NCBI GenBank assembly: GCA_017989775.1 | Contig: JAGNPF010000052.1 | Coordinates: 1 to 7,929 of the forward strand | Direction: 5' to 3' | DNA from: Flavobacterium sp. | Lineage (GTDB): Bacteria > Bacteroidota > Bacteroidia > Flavobacteriales > Flavobacteriaceae | DNA: 7,929 nt | Shown here: positions 1-5,438 of the stretch, piece by piece | Numbering within the stretch: position 1 is the stretch's first letter | Layout: the number at the start of each line of letters is the position of its first letter | Program-made: the position numbers and the translations under genes | Notes under the pieces: generated by a model | Databases searched by the model: none | Seen by the model: the letters and a program-made list of their open reading frames with translations, nothing else | What the model was told of the DNA's origin: nothing

Positions 1-30
1 AAGAAAATGATATAACAAAAAAAATAAAGG

Positions 31-63
31 TTTGTACTTCTAAAAATAAAAATTGTAATTTTG
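31..63 (+). promoter_or_regulatory. Bacteroidota-type promoter for rimO
   Basis: The -33 element TTTG is at 31-34 and a perfect -7 element of the TAnnTTTG form (TAATTTTG) is at 56-63, with 21 nt between them. This matches the known Bacteroidota primary-sigma consensus. Transcription should start around 68-71, giving a leader of about 25-28 nt before the ATG at 96. No Shine-Dalgarno sequence precedes that ATG, as is normal in the group. The assignment rests on sequence match only. Confidence 0.7.
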
Positions 64-95
64 CAAAATTCCCAAAATATCTGAATTATAAAACT

Positions 96-1397
96 ATGAG
101 AACCAAGTCTTTAAAAAAGAACAAAATAAACGTGATCACTCTTGGGTGTTCAAAAAATGTGTATGACAGCGAAGTCTTGATGGGCCAACTCAAAGCCAGC
201 GGAAAGGATGTTGCCCATGAACAAGAAGGAAACATAGTGGTCATCAACACCTGCGGATTCATTGACAATGCCAAAGCCGAATCGGTAAACATGATTCTGG
301 AATATGCCGACAAAAAAGAAAAAGGATTAGTTGACAAGGTTTTTGTGACCGGCTGTTTGTCTGAACGCTACAGACCCGATTTGGAAAAAGAAATCCCCAA
401 CGTAGACCAGTTTTTTGGCACCACCGAATTACCCGCCTTGCTGAAAGCTTTGGGAGCCGATTATAAACACGAATTATTGGGAGAACGTTTGACTACGACT
501 CCAAAAAATTATGCCTACCTAAAAATTGCCGAAGGTTGCGACAGACCCTGCAGCTTTTGCGCCATTCCAATCATGCGCGGCAAACACGTTTCGCAAACCA
601 TCGAAAAATTGGTCAAAGAAGCCGAAGGTTTGGCAAAAAATGGCGTAAAAGAATTGATTTTGATTGCGCAAGATTTGACATATTATGGTTTGGATATATA
701 CAAAAAACGCAATCTTGGCGAATTACTGGAAGCTTTGGTAAAAGTGGAAGGAATCGAATGGATTCGCTTGCACTACGCCTTCCCTACCGGTTTTCCGATG
801 GATGTTTTGGAAATCATGAAACGTGAACCAAAAATTTGCAATTATATCGACATTCCGTTGCAACACATTTCGGATTCGATTTTGAAATCGATGAAACGTG
901 GTACCACAAAAGCAAAAACAACCAAATTACTGAAAGAATTTCGCGAAGCCGTTCCTGGAATGACCATCAGAACCACTTTAATAGTCGGTTATCCCGGCGA
1001 AACACAAGAAGATTTCGAAACTATGAGGGATTGGGTACAGGAAATGAAATTCGAACGTTTGGGTTGTTTCACCTATTCGCATGAAGAAAACACCAGTGCC
1101 TACGATTTGGTTGACGATGTTCCGGATGACGTAAAACAAAGTCGTGCCAATGAAATAATGGAATTGCAATCGCAAATTTCCTGGGATTTGAACCAAGAGA
1201 AAATTGGAAAAACCTTCCGTTGCATCATCGACAGAAAAGAAGGAGAGCATTTTGTAGGAAGAACCGAGTTTGACAGTCCTGACGTTGACAATGAAGTGCT
1301 TATTGACGCTTCCAAACATTATGTGAAAACTGGCGAATTTGTAATGGTAAAAGTTACGGACGCAACAGAATTTGATTTATACGCAGAACCTATTTAA
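96..1397 (+). CDS. rimO: Ribosomal protein S12 methylthiotransferase RimO
   Basis: RimO is a cytoplasmic radical-SAM enzyme that adds a methylthio group to the beta-carbon of a conserved aspartate of ribosomal protein S12 (family knowledge). The 433-residue protein has the full three-domain layout. The N-terminal methylthiotransferase domain has three cluster cysteines, C18 (in TLGCSKN), C53 (in NTCGF) and C87 (in TGCLS). The radical-SAM core has the CxxxCxxC motif C148-C152-C155 (CDRPCSFC). A C-terminal TRAM domain spans roughly residues 365-433. The TLGCSKN opening and the GCDRPCSFC context favour RimO over MiaB, and the length is normal for RimO. ATG 96 is preferred because the N-terminal domain follows directly and a good promoter sits just upstream. 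Two envelope genes follow at short spacing, so it probably heads a three-gene transcript. In related genomes rimO often follows ftsY, but ftsY is not visible here. Confidence 0.96.
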   Translation: MRTKSLKKNKINVITLGCSKNVYDSEVLMGQLKASGKDVAHEQEGNIVVINTCGFIDNAKAESVNMILEYADKKEKGLVDKVFVTGCLSERYRPDLEKEIPNVDQFFGTTELPALLKALGADYKHELLGERLTTTPKNYAYLKIAEGCDRPCSFCAIPIMRGKHVSQTIEKLVKEAEGLAKNGVKELILIAQDLTYYGLDIYKKRNLGELLEALVKVEGIEWIRLHYAFPTGFPMDVLEIMKREPKICNYIDIPLQHISDSILKSMKRGTTKAKTTKLLKEFREAVPGMTIRTTLIVGYPGETQEDFETMRDWVQEMKFERLGCFTYSHEENTSAYDLVDDVPDDVKQSRANEIMELQSQISWDLNQEKIGKTFRCIIDRKEGEHFVGRTEFDSPDVDNEVLIDASKHYVKTGEFVMVKVTDATEFDLYAEPI

Positions 1398-1421
1398 ACT
1401 TATCTTTTTTAAATACAAATC

Positions 1422-1955
1422 ATGAGAACAAAACAGACATTTCTAGCATTTGCATTTGTAATTTCATCCATCACCAGTGTTTTTGCCCAATATGGTGGAA
1501 ACGGATATGGAGGTTATAGAAATGGCTACGGCAATGGCTATGGCGGCGGCATGAACCAAATGGGCAGTGTTATGAACCAACAGGGCCAACCGGACAAGCC
1601 AAAAGAAATTCCGGCAGATGTAACGGCTGGCAAAATTGTTGAAGAAATGAAACAGGCCTTGAATCTTGACGAGCTTCAGGCAATTGCAATCAAAAACGTC
1701 CTTATTGAAAGTCTCGACGCCCAAGGCAGAATCCTCAAACAAGACTCGACACAAGACGAACAAATCAAAGATTTTCAAGCCCTTTCAGAAAACACGGATC
1801 GAAAAATAAACCAATTTTTGAACAAGGAACAAAAAGAAAAATACTTGGTTTTTAAAGAAGAAAGAAAAAACCAGAAAAAAACAAAAGAAAAATCCAAATC
1901 AAAGACAAAGGACAAACCAAAAGAGAAAGAGAAAGAGAAAGAAAATCAAGAATAA
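1422..1955 (+). CDS. Secreted low-complexity protein, Spy-like helical core, unknown function
   Basis: This 177-residue protein is not a family I can name with confidence. Residues 1-22 form a Sec signal peptide with probable cleavage after VFA (before Q23), so it should be periplasmic or secreted. Residues 23-55 are a Gly/Tyr/Asn/Met-rich disordered stretch with repeated YGG/NGYG units. Residues 66-150 look helical (LNLDELQAIAIKNVL ... NQFLNKEQKEKYLVFKEER). They resemble the LTxxQ/Spy-CpxP-like periplasmic proteins common in Bacteroidota, with an LNLDELQ turn and an LNKEQKEKY turn at about the right spacing. Residues 150-177 are an almost pure Lys/Glu tail. The gene lies 24 bp after rimO and 33 bp before the amidase, with no convincing promoter of its own, so co-transcription is likely. 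The Spy-like reading is an inference from pattern; function is unknown. There are no cysteines. Confidence 0.8.
   Translation: MRTKQTFLAFAFVISSITSVFAQYGGNGYGGYRNGYGNGYGGGMNQMGSVMNQQGQPDKPKEIPADVTAGKIVEEMKQALNLDELQAIAIKNVLIESLDAQGRILKQDSTQDEQIKDFQALSENTDRKINQFLNKEQKEKYLVFKEERKNQKKTKEKSKSKTKDKPKEKEKEKENQE
1921..1938 (+). repeat. In-frame hexanucleotide repeat (AAGAGA)x3
   Basis: Three perfect AAGAGA units are followed by a degenerate fourth (AAGAAA). They encode the alternating Lys-Glu end of the secreted protein. Because the unit is 6 bp, copy-number slippage would add or remove Lys-Glu pairs without a frameshift. Confidence 0.75.
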
Positions 1956-1988
1956 TTTATTTTTTGAACATCAAATACCGCAAGCAGA

Positions 1989-2906
1989 GTGAAACATTCA
2001 ACATACCAAATCTTTTTTTACCTGATTTCAGCAATCATCATTACATCCTGCTCAACAAATCCGTATAAAAAAAGTGAAAAGTCATACAAAGCGCAGTTAC
2101 ACAATTACAAAGAAACCATCTCAAACATGGAGCCTGCTAAATTGGAAACCAGCAGCAACACCGTTTTGCCCAACGAACCCGCAGTTGTTGACCCTTTGGC
2201 ACTTTACAAAGACACTTTATCCATAAAATCGCCCGTTCTTTTGCCAAACGGAATCAGTACCGAGTGGATTAGTACCGTTAATTTCAACCTAAGAAAACCC
2301 AATTTCATCATTCTGCATCACACTGCTCAAGATTCATTGACCCAAACATTGAAAACCTTTACGGTCTCAAAAACCCAGGTAAGTGCCCATTACGTAATCT
2401 CGGAGGACGGCAGGGTGGTTCAAATGGTAAATGACTATCTTAGGGCATGGCACGGAGGAAATGCCACTTGGGGAAAAAACAGCGACATCAATTCGGCGTC
2501 CATCGGAATCGAATTGGACAACAACGGAATCAAACCATTTTCAGACAAACAAATAATAAGTCTTTTGGCTTTGTTGACCAAACTAAAGAAAGACTACAAT
2601 ATTCCGACCCAAAACATAATTGGCCATGCAGACATTGCGCCAACCCGAAAAAAAGACCCAAGCGCCTTGTTTCCATGGAAACTTTTGGCCATTAACGGTT
2701 TTGGAATATGGCCAGACGATGTTTTGGAACCTGCTCCCGCCGATTTCAACGTAGAACAGGGATTGCGAATTATTGGTTACAACACCAAAAATCTTCCTGC
2801 CGCCATTACCGCATTCAAACTCCATTACATCCAATCGGAAGTAAATGCCGTATTGGACGAAAAAACAAGAAACACTATTTACAACATTTACAAGAAACAG
2901 CAATAA
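1989..2906 (+). CDS. N-acetylmuramoyl-L-alanine amidase lipoprotein (AmiD/Amidase_2 type)
   Basis: This is a zinc amidase expected to cut the bond between N-acetylmuramic acid and L-alanine of peptidoglycan or muropeptides, anchored in the periplasm as a lipoprotein. The start is GTG 1989: an in-frame TGA lies at 1965-1967, no ATG intervenes, and this start gives a complete lipoprotein signal peptide ending in the lipobox ITSC (Cys21). The Amidase_2 domain spans about residues 103-225. By alignment with E. coli AmiD, the zinc ligands are H110 (ILHHTA), H213 (IGHADIAP) and D223, and the catalytic glutamate is E175 (SIGIELDNNG). Residues 255-300 (QGLRIIGYN ... AFKLHY ... LDEKTRNTIYNIY) look like the small C-terminal peptidoglycan-binding helical domain also found in AmiD. 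The length of 305 residues is close to AmiD with a longer linker. It is third in the rimO unit and is followed by a terminator. A role in turnover, recycling or remodelling is likely; the exact substrate is not determinable. Confidence 0.92.
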   Translation: MKHSTYQIFFYLISAIIITSCSTNPYKKSEKSYKAQLHNYKETISNMEPAKLETSSNTVLPNEPAVVDPLALYKDTLSIKSPVLLPNGISTEWISTVNFNLRKPNFIILHHTAQDSLTQTLKTFTVSKTQVSAHYVISEDGRVVQMVNDYLRAWHGGNATWGKNSDINSASIGIELDNNGIKPFSDKQIISLLALLTKLKKDYNIPTQNIIGHADIAPTRKKDPSALFPWKLLAINGFGIWPDDVLEPAPADFNVEQGLRIIGYNTKNLPAAITAFKLHYIQSEVNAVLDEKTRNTIYNIYKKQQ

Positions 2907-2923
2907 TCAGGTTTAGGATTATT

Positions 2924-2963
2924 AAAAAACGGTCTTTTGAATCTTCAAGAGACCGTTTTTTTT
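2924..2963 (+). terminator. Intrinsic terminator of the rimO-amidase unit
   Basis: The GC-richer stem CGGTCTTTTG (2930-2939) pairs with CAAGAGACCG (2946-2955), with one G-U pair and a 6-nt loop. It is flanked by a run of A (2924-2929) that can pair with the first six of eight T (2956-2963). It lies 18 nt after the amidase stop codon. The A/T flanks could also support termination from the other strand. Confidence 0.9.
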
Positions 2964-3250
2964 GTTAGTAATGTGGTCAAAAACAGACAACATCATCCAT
3001 TTCCGTTTATTAAAACCAAGGCTTGCTTGCTACTTTCAAGCTACCAAGAAAAACAATACGCTACCAAACAAGTCTCCGGTTATCATAATTTACCCATATT
3101 AAAAAAGTCTGATGAAATAAATTCCATCAAGCTTTCTTTAAAACCAATGACAACAGTGTTTAACACACTATTTACCAAGCCTTTTTAAATATTTTGTCCA
3201 AACACGGGAATCCATTAATACCACAAACGAAAGCCTAAAAAACTAGACAT
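2964..3250. other. Gene-free intergenic stretch between convergent units
   Basis: About 290 bp lie between the terminators of two convergent transcripts. No credible coding region is present. The only longer open frame on the + strand begins inside the terminator hairpin and has no signal for translation. The word GCTACCAA occurs twice (3040-3047, 3060-3067), and a short palindrome GTGTT-T-AACAC occurs near 3160. Neither is strong enough to name. Confidence 0.6.
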
Positions 3251-3290
3251 AAAAAACTGCCAAGACACTAATGAGTAGCATCTTGGCAGT
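3251..3290 (-). terminator. Intrinsic terminator of the porin gene
   Basis: A perfect 10-bp stem is formed by ACTGCCAAGA (3256-3265) and TCTTGGCAGT (3281-3290), with a 15-nt loop that can pair further (CTA/TAG at 3268-3270 and 3276-3278). Read on the - strand, the stem is followed by a run of T (complement of 3251-3255). The stem begins 57 nt past the porin stop codon. The A run at 3291-3300 gives a 5' U tract and would make the hairpin poor for the + strand, so it serves the porin. Confidence 0.88.
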
Positions 3291-3347
3291 AAAAAAAAAA
3301 CATTTCTAACGTCAATGAGTGTATAAACTCAAATCAAGAATTTATTA

Positions 3348-4382
3348 TTAGAATCCGTAAACCAAAGCTATAGTAGCTTGAGATGCAGATTTTGTTGGGT
3401 TAGAATCAGAATCAATAAAATAATCATCCGAATTATTATCCAATCTAAACTCAGGAATGATTGTCAATCCACCTACTTTATAATTAGCAGACAAAGTGAA
3501 AGCAGTTACCGATTGATCTGCATCGATACCGTATAAATCAGCACCTTCTTTAGCTTGGAAATATTCAGCACGTAATCCTAAAGCAAAAGCGTCAGTTATG
3601 GCTACTGATGGGTATAGGGCAAATCCTGTATAACCTACCTCTTCTTCTTGTGACCAATCAGCAATATTTAATCCTAATTTAAATTTTTCGGAAAGTTGGA
3701 ATGAAGCCGTCAAATCAATTATGGTTCCACTAACCGAGCCATCCATAAAGTTAAGATAAGCACTCACCGGACCGCTAGCATAAGACAACTGAGCTCCAAC
3801 AGCATTCAATCCTTTTGCAGGATCTGCTTGATACACATTCCAATTATCATTAAAGATCCCTACCATTGCACCAAACTTGTCTGATATTGCATAGTTTGCT
3901 TTAACACCTGCATTTTGGAATGGCCCATTAGTAAATAAATAAGAAGTAGAATAGTGAAAATTAGCTACAGGCGAAATTACTTCATAACCAATAAAAGTTC
4001 CCATATAACCCGCAGTCATGCTAAATTTATCTGTAAAGGCATAAGTAGCATACAAATTTTGAATATGGAATGAATTGCCATCCGAACCTGTATCGTCTCC
4101 ATTTAGAATAGATTGGTATTGTCCTCTTGGCCCAAAAGATAACTCACCAACGAAAGATACTTTCCCTGCTGATTTTTTCAAAGCGATATCAAGCATCCCC
4201 AAAGAAACTGAGTTTTGATCTGTTGCGAAACTTGTTCCTATATTTGGAACTTTAGCAAAATCATACTTGTAATACAAGTCCCCTGATCCCGAAATCTCCA
4301 ATGGAGTAGATTTTGGTTCGTCTTGTGCAAATGCCATACTGCCCGTAAGCATTAATCCTAAAATAAGTGCTGCTTTTTTCAT
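3348..4382 (-). CDS. Outer-membrane beta-barrel porin, OmpL-like (BBP2-type)
   Basis: This 344-residue protein is an outer-membrane porin. It has a signal peptide (residues 1-19, cleavage after AFA before Q20). Alternating hydrophobic/polar beta-strands run throughout (for example LEISGSGDLYYKYDF, KVSFVGELSFGPRG, AVGAQLSYASGPVSAYLNF). The protein ends in phenylalanine (VYGF), the usual C-terminal signal for barrel assembly. The opening LEISGSGDLYYKYDF and the FGPRG motif are typical of the OmpL-like putative porin family of Bacteroidota, which is often encoded near ammonium transporters; none is seen here. It appears to be a single-gene unit with its own terminator. The start MKKAALILGL is fixed by the signal peptide. 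The 5' leader on the - strand is very A-rich and has no Shine-Dalgarno. The transported solute cannot be read from the sequence. A link to the divergent bicarbonate genes is only a positional guess. Confidence 0.88.
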   Translation of the reverse strand: MKKAALILGLMLTGSMAFAQDEPKSTPLEISGSGDLYYKYDFAKVPNIGTSFATDQNSVSLGMLDIALKKSAGKVSFVGELSFGPRGQYQSILNGDDTGSDGNSFHIQNLYATYAFTDKFSMTAGYMGTFIGYEVISPVANFHYSTSYLFTNGPFQNAGVKANYAISDKFGAMVGIFNDNWNVYQADPAKGLNAVGAQLSYASGPVSAYLNFMDGSVSGTIIDLTASFQLSEKFKLGLNIADWSQEEEVGYTGFALYPSVAITDAFALGLRAEYFQAKEGADLYGIDADQSVTAFTLSANYKVGGLTIIPEFRLDNNSDDYFIDSDSNPTKSASQATIALVYGF

Positions 4383-4423
4383 GTTTAATTTAGTTTAATT
4401 ATTAATTTGGTTTTGTTTTGTTT

Positions 4424-4459
4424 CAAATTACGACCCCTAAAACGTGTTTTCACCCCAAA
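4424..4459 (-). promoter_or_regulatory. Weak candidate promoter for the porin gene
   Basis: On the - strand, GTAATTTG (complement of 4424-4431) keeps the TTTG half of the -7 consensus, but its TA is one base too close. A TTTG for -33 (complement of 4456-4459) is 24 nt upstream, longer than usual. An AGGGGT word sits directly against the -7 element. This is the best candidate upstream of the porin but it is not a good match, so expression may need an activator or start elsewhere. Confidence 0.25.
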
Positions 4460-4828
4460 AAGAAAACATCATTTTGTAGGAACAATTTGTTTAGAAAAGA
4501 ACCTTTTTCCTGAGGCAAATCTATTAACTTATATTTTACTTGAATGCAAAAAAATTACTTTTTTGCCTCTTTCAGTGAAGAATTATCAATATGCCACAAA
4601 TGATTACCAAATAATGGATATTCAATATTTATAACAACAATTTTTATAAAATTAATATTTAATTTTCTACCTACACCCCTGTTTTTTAAGCTTAAAATTA
4701 AAAAAAACCACAAAAACAACCTTTATTTTGTGTTTTAAAGTCAAAAAACAAATACCAACCCCTAAAAAAACACACTAAACATAATCTTTTATTAAAAACA
4801 CAAAAAAACACAAAACAACAGGAAAATC

Positions 4829-4918
4829 ATGAAAAACATTGAATTTAAAACCTTAAAAGGCTCAATATTGGAGTTAAACCACTCCAAACTTCTTAAGCTC
4901 AACTTGAACAGCTTTTAA
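4829..4918 (+). CDS. Possible 29-residue micro-ORF
   Basis: An ATG preceded by a purine-rich AGGA (4819-4823 region, about 5-6 nt upstream) opens a 29-codon frame ending in TAA. The peptide starts MKNIEFKTLKG and is rich in Leu, Lys and Asn (seven Leu). It has no cysteine and no clear membrane segment or signal peptide. The frame contains a perfect 7-bp inverted repeat. No promoter of the TAnnTTTG type was found just upstream, and no terminator follows. It could be a small protein, a leader peptide for a longer upstream transcript, or chance. I do not recognise it. Confidence 0.25.
   Translation: MKNIEFKTLKGSILELNHSKLLKLNLNSF
4868..4887 (+). repeat. Perfect 7-bp inverted repeat inside the micro-ORF
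   Basis: TTGGAGT (4868-4874) and ACTCCAA (4881-4887) are exact reverse complements separated by 6 nt (TAAACC). This is one of the few GC-containing stems in the region, so it could form an RNA hairpin or be a dyad operator. No T run follows, so it is not a terminator. Confidence 0.5.
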
Positions 4919-5033
4919 AAAAAAACATATCAGAATTTAGTCTTTAACACAAAACAAAATCAACATTCTTTCCTTTTAATTCTTACAAAAAACAAGAGAT
5001 GTTAATTTTTTTTTAAAATTTATCCAAGGATAC

Positions 5034-5063
5034 TTTGATTTCATTTGTTAAATTCTATTTTTG
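5034..5063 (+). promoter_or_regulatory. Promoter of the small-protein/SulP/carbonic anhydrase unit
   Basis: TTTG (5034-5037) and a perfect TAnnTTTG (TATTTTTG, 5056-5063) are separated by 18 nt. Only CAACC lies between the -7 element and the ATG at 5069, so transcription should begin at or within a few bases of the start codon. No comparable promoter is seen directly before the SulP gene, so this one may drive the whole unit. Confidence 0.65.
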
Positions 5064-5068
5064 CAACC

Positions 5069-5350
5069 ATGAAGATAGTGGCACAAATATTAATGTTTAT
5101 TTTTATAACTTTTCTTGTTACGCCAACTGTCGTTAGCGTAATCGAGAAAAGTGCCGACATATCCGTATTTTACAGTTTATCCGAAGAAGAAAAGTCACAC
5201 AAGGAGATCAAGGCCGTTTTCAACTTTGATCATCCAAACCCTCCAGTAGATTTATCGCAGCTGAATTCCAATTTAATTCATTACGAGAATTTGTCCAAGC
5301 ACGATAAAATTTCTTCCAAAATTTTCATACCCCCACCCGAACAAGCCTGA
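5069..5350 (+). CDS. Small membrane-anchored or exported protein, unknown function
   Basis: I do not recognise this 93-residue protein as a named family. Residues 1-24 (MKIVAQILMF ... VVSV) form one hydrophobic helix that could be an uncleaved anchor or a signal peptide without a clear cleavage motif. The rest is hydrophilic. It contains an acidic/basic patch SEEEKSHKEIK (residues 38-48), a FDHPNPP segment (53-59) and a proline-rich end IFIPPPEQA. It has no cysteine. ATG 5069 is preferred over an in-frame TTG at 5045, because the TTG lies upstream of the predicted transcription start and inside the promoter. The predicted mRNA is probably leaderless. The gene is 88 bp upstream of the SulP transporter on the same strand, which suggests a shared transcript and possibly a partner role, but no domain supports a specific function. 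Confidence 0.75.
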   Translation: MKIVAQILMFIFITFLVTPTVVSVIEKSADISVFYSLSEEEKSHKEIKAVFNFDHPNPPVDLSQLNSNLIHYENLSKHDKISSKIFIPPPEQA

Positions 5351-5362
5351 TACATCGTCGAT

Positions 5363-5404
5363 TTTGATTTTTTAAAATCAAACGGACCACATTTTCACAT
5401 GTGG
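5363..5404 (+). repeat. Two adjacent hairpins between the small gene and SulP
   Basis: TTTGATTTT (5363-5371) and AAAATCAAA (5374-5382) form a perfect AT-rich inverted repeat with a 2-nt centre; in practice the stem would be 7-8 bp. Five bases on, CCACAT (5387-5392) and ATGTGG (5399-5404) form a 6-bp stem with a 6-nt loop. Neither is followed by a T run, so they are unlikely to be terminators. They could be RNA-processing, stability or operator elements in the 88-bp gap. Confidence 0.4.
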
Positions 5405-5438
5405 CAACAATCTTTGTATTCATTTTTAGTAAGGTATT

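Larger units (their letters stand above)
4383..5033. other. Long AT-rich, G-poor divergent intergenic region
   Basis: About 650 bp between the divergent porin and small-protein genes hold no convincing normal-sized gene. The + strand is rich in A and C with very few G, especially 4640-4830. Words recur: ACCCCTAAAA at 4433-4442 and 4758-4767, with variants ACCCCAAAA (4452-4460) and ACCCCT (4675-4680). ACACAAAA occurs at 4798-4805, 4808-4815 and 4947-4954, with an inverted copy TTTTGTGT at 4726-4733. An inverted pair CACAAAA/TTTTGTG lies at 4709-4715 and 4726-4732. An open frame at 4407-4634 has no codon-usage or start-site support and is not called. A micro-ORF at 4829-4918 is listed separately. 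Confidence 0.6.

Noticed and set aside
1..15. Possible tail of an upstream gene ending in TAA at 13-15 (ftsY often precedes rimO in relatives)
   Set aside because: Only four codons are visible, and the other two frames also close within 42 bp, so no frame can be chosen.
978..1319. Long open frames on the - strand within rimO and similar antisense frames elsewhere
   Set aside because: They are fully overlapped by genes with clear family motifs and show no start signals or domain content.
1371..1408. Possible promoter for the secreted protein (TTTG at 1371, TATCTTTT at 1401)
   Set aside because: The -7 element lacks the final G and the spacing of 26 nt is too long; co-transcription from the rimO promoter is simpler.
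3029..3067. GCTACCAA twice at 20-bp spacing, with a related GCTAC upstream, looking like a short repeat array
   Set aside because: There are too few and too short units for a CRISPR or iteron array, and no associated gene is present.
2937..3188. Open frame of 83 codons on the + strand after the amidase
   Set aside because: It begins inside the terminator hairpin, has no promoter or start-site support, and its composition looks like intergenic DNA.
4407..4634. Open frame of 75 codons on the + strand upstream of the porin
   Set aside because: The start has no promoter or ribosome site, the peptide has no recognisable organisation, and the frame overlaps the likely porin promoter and leader.
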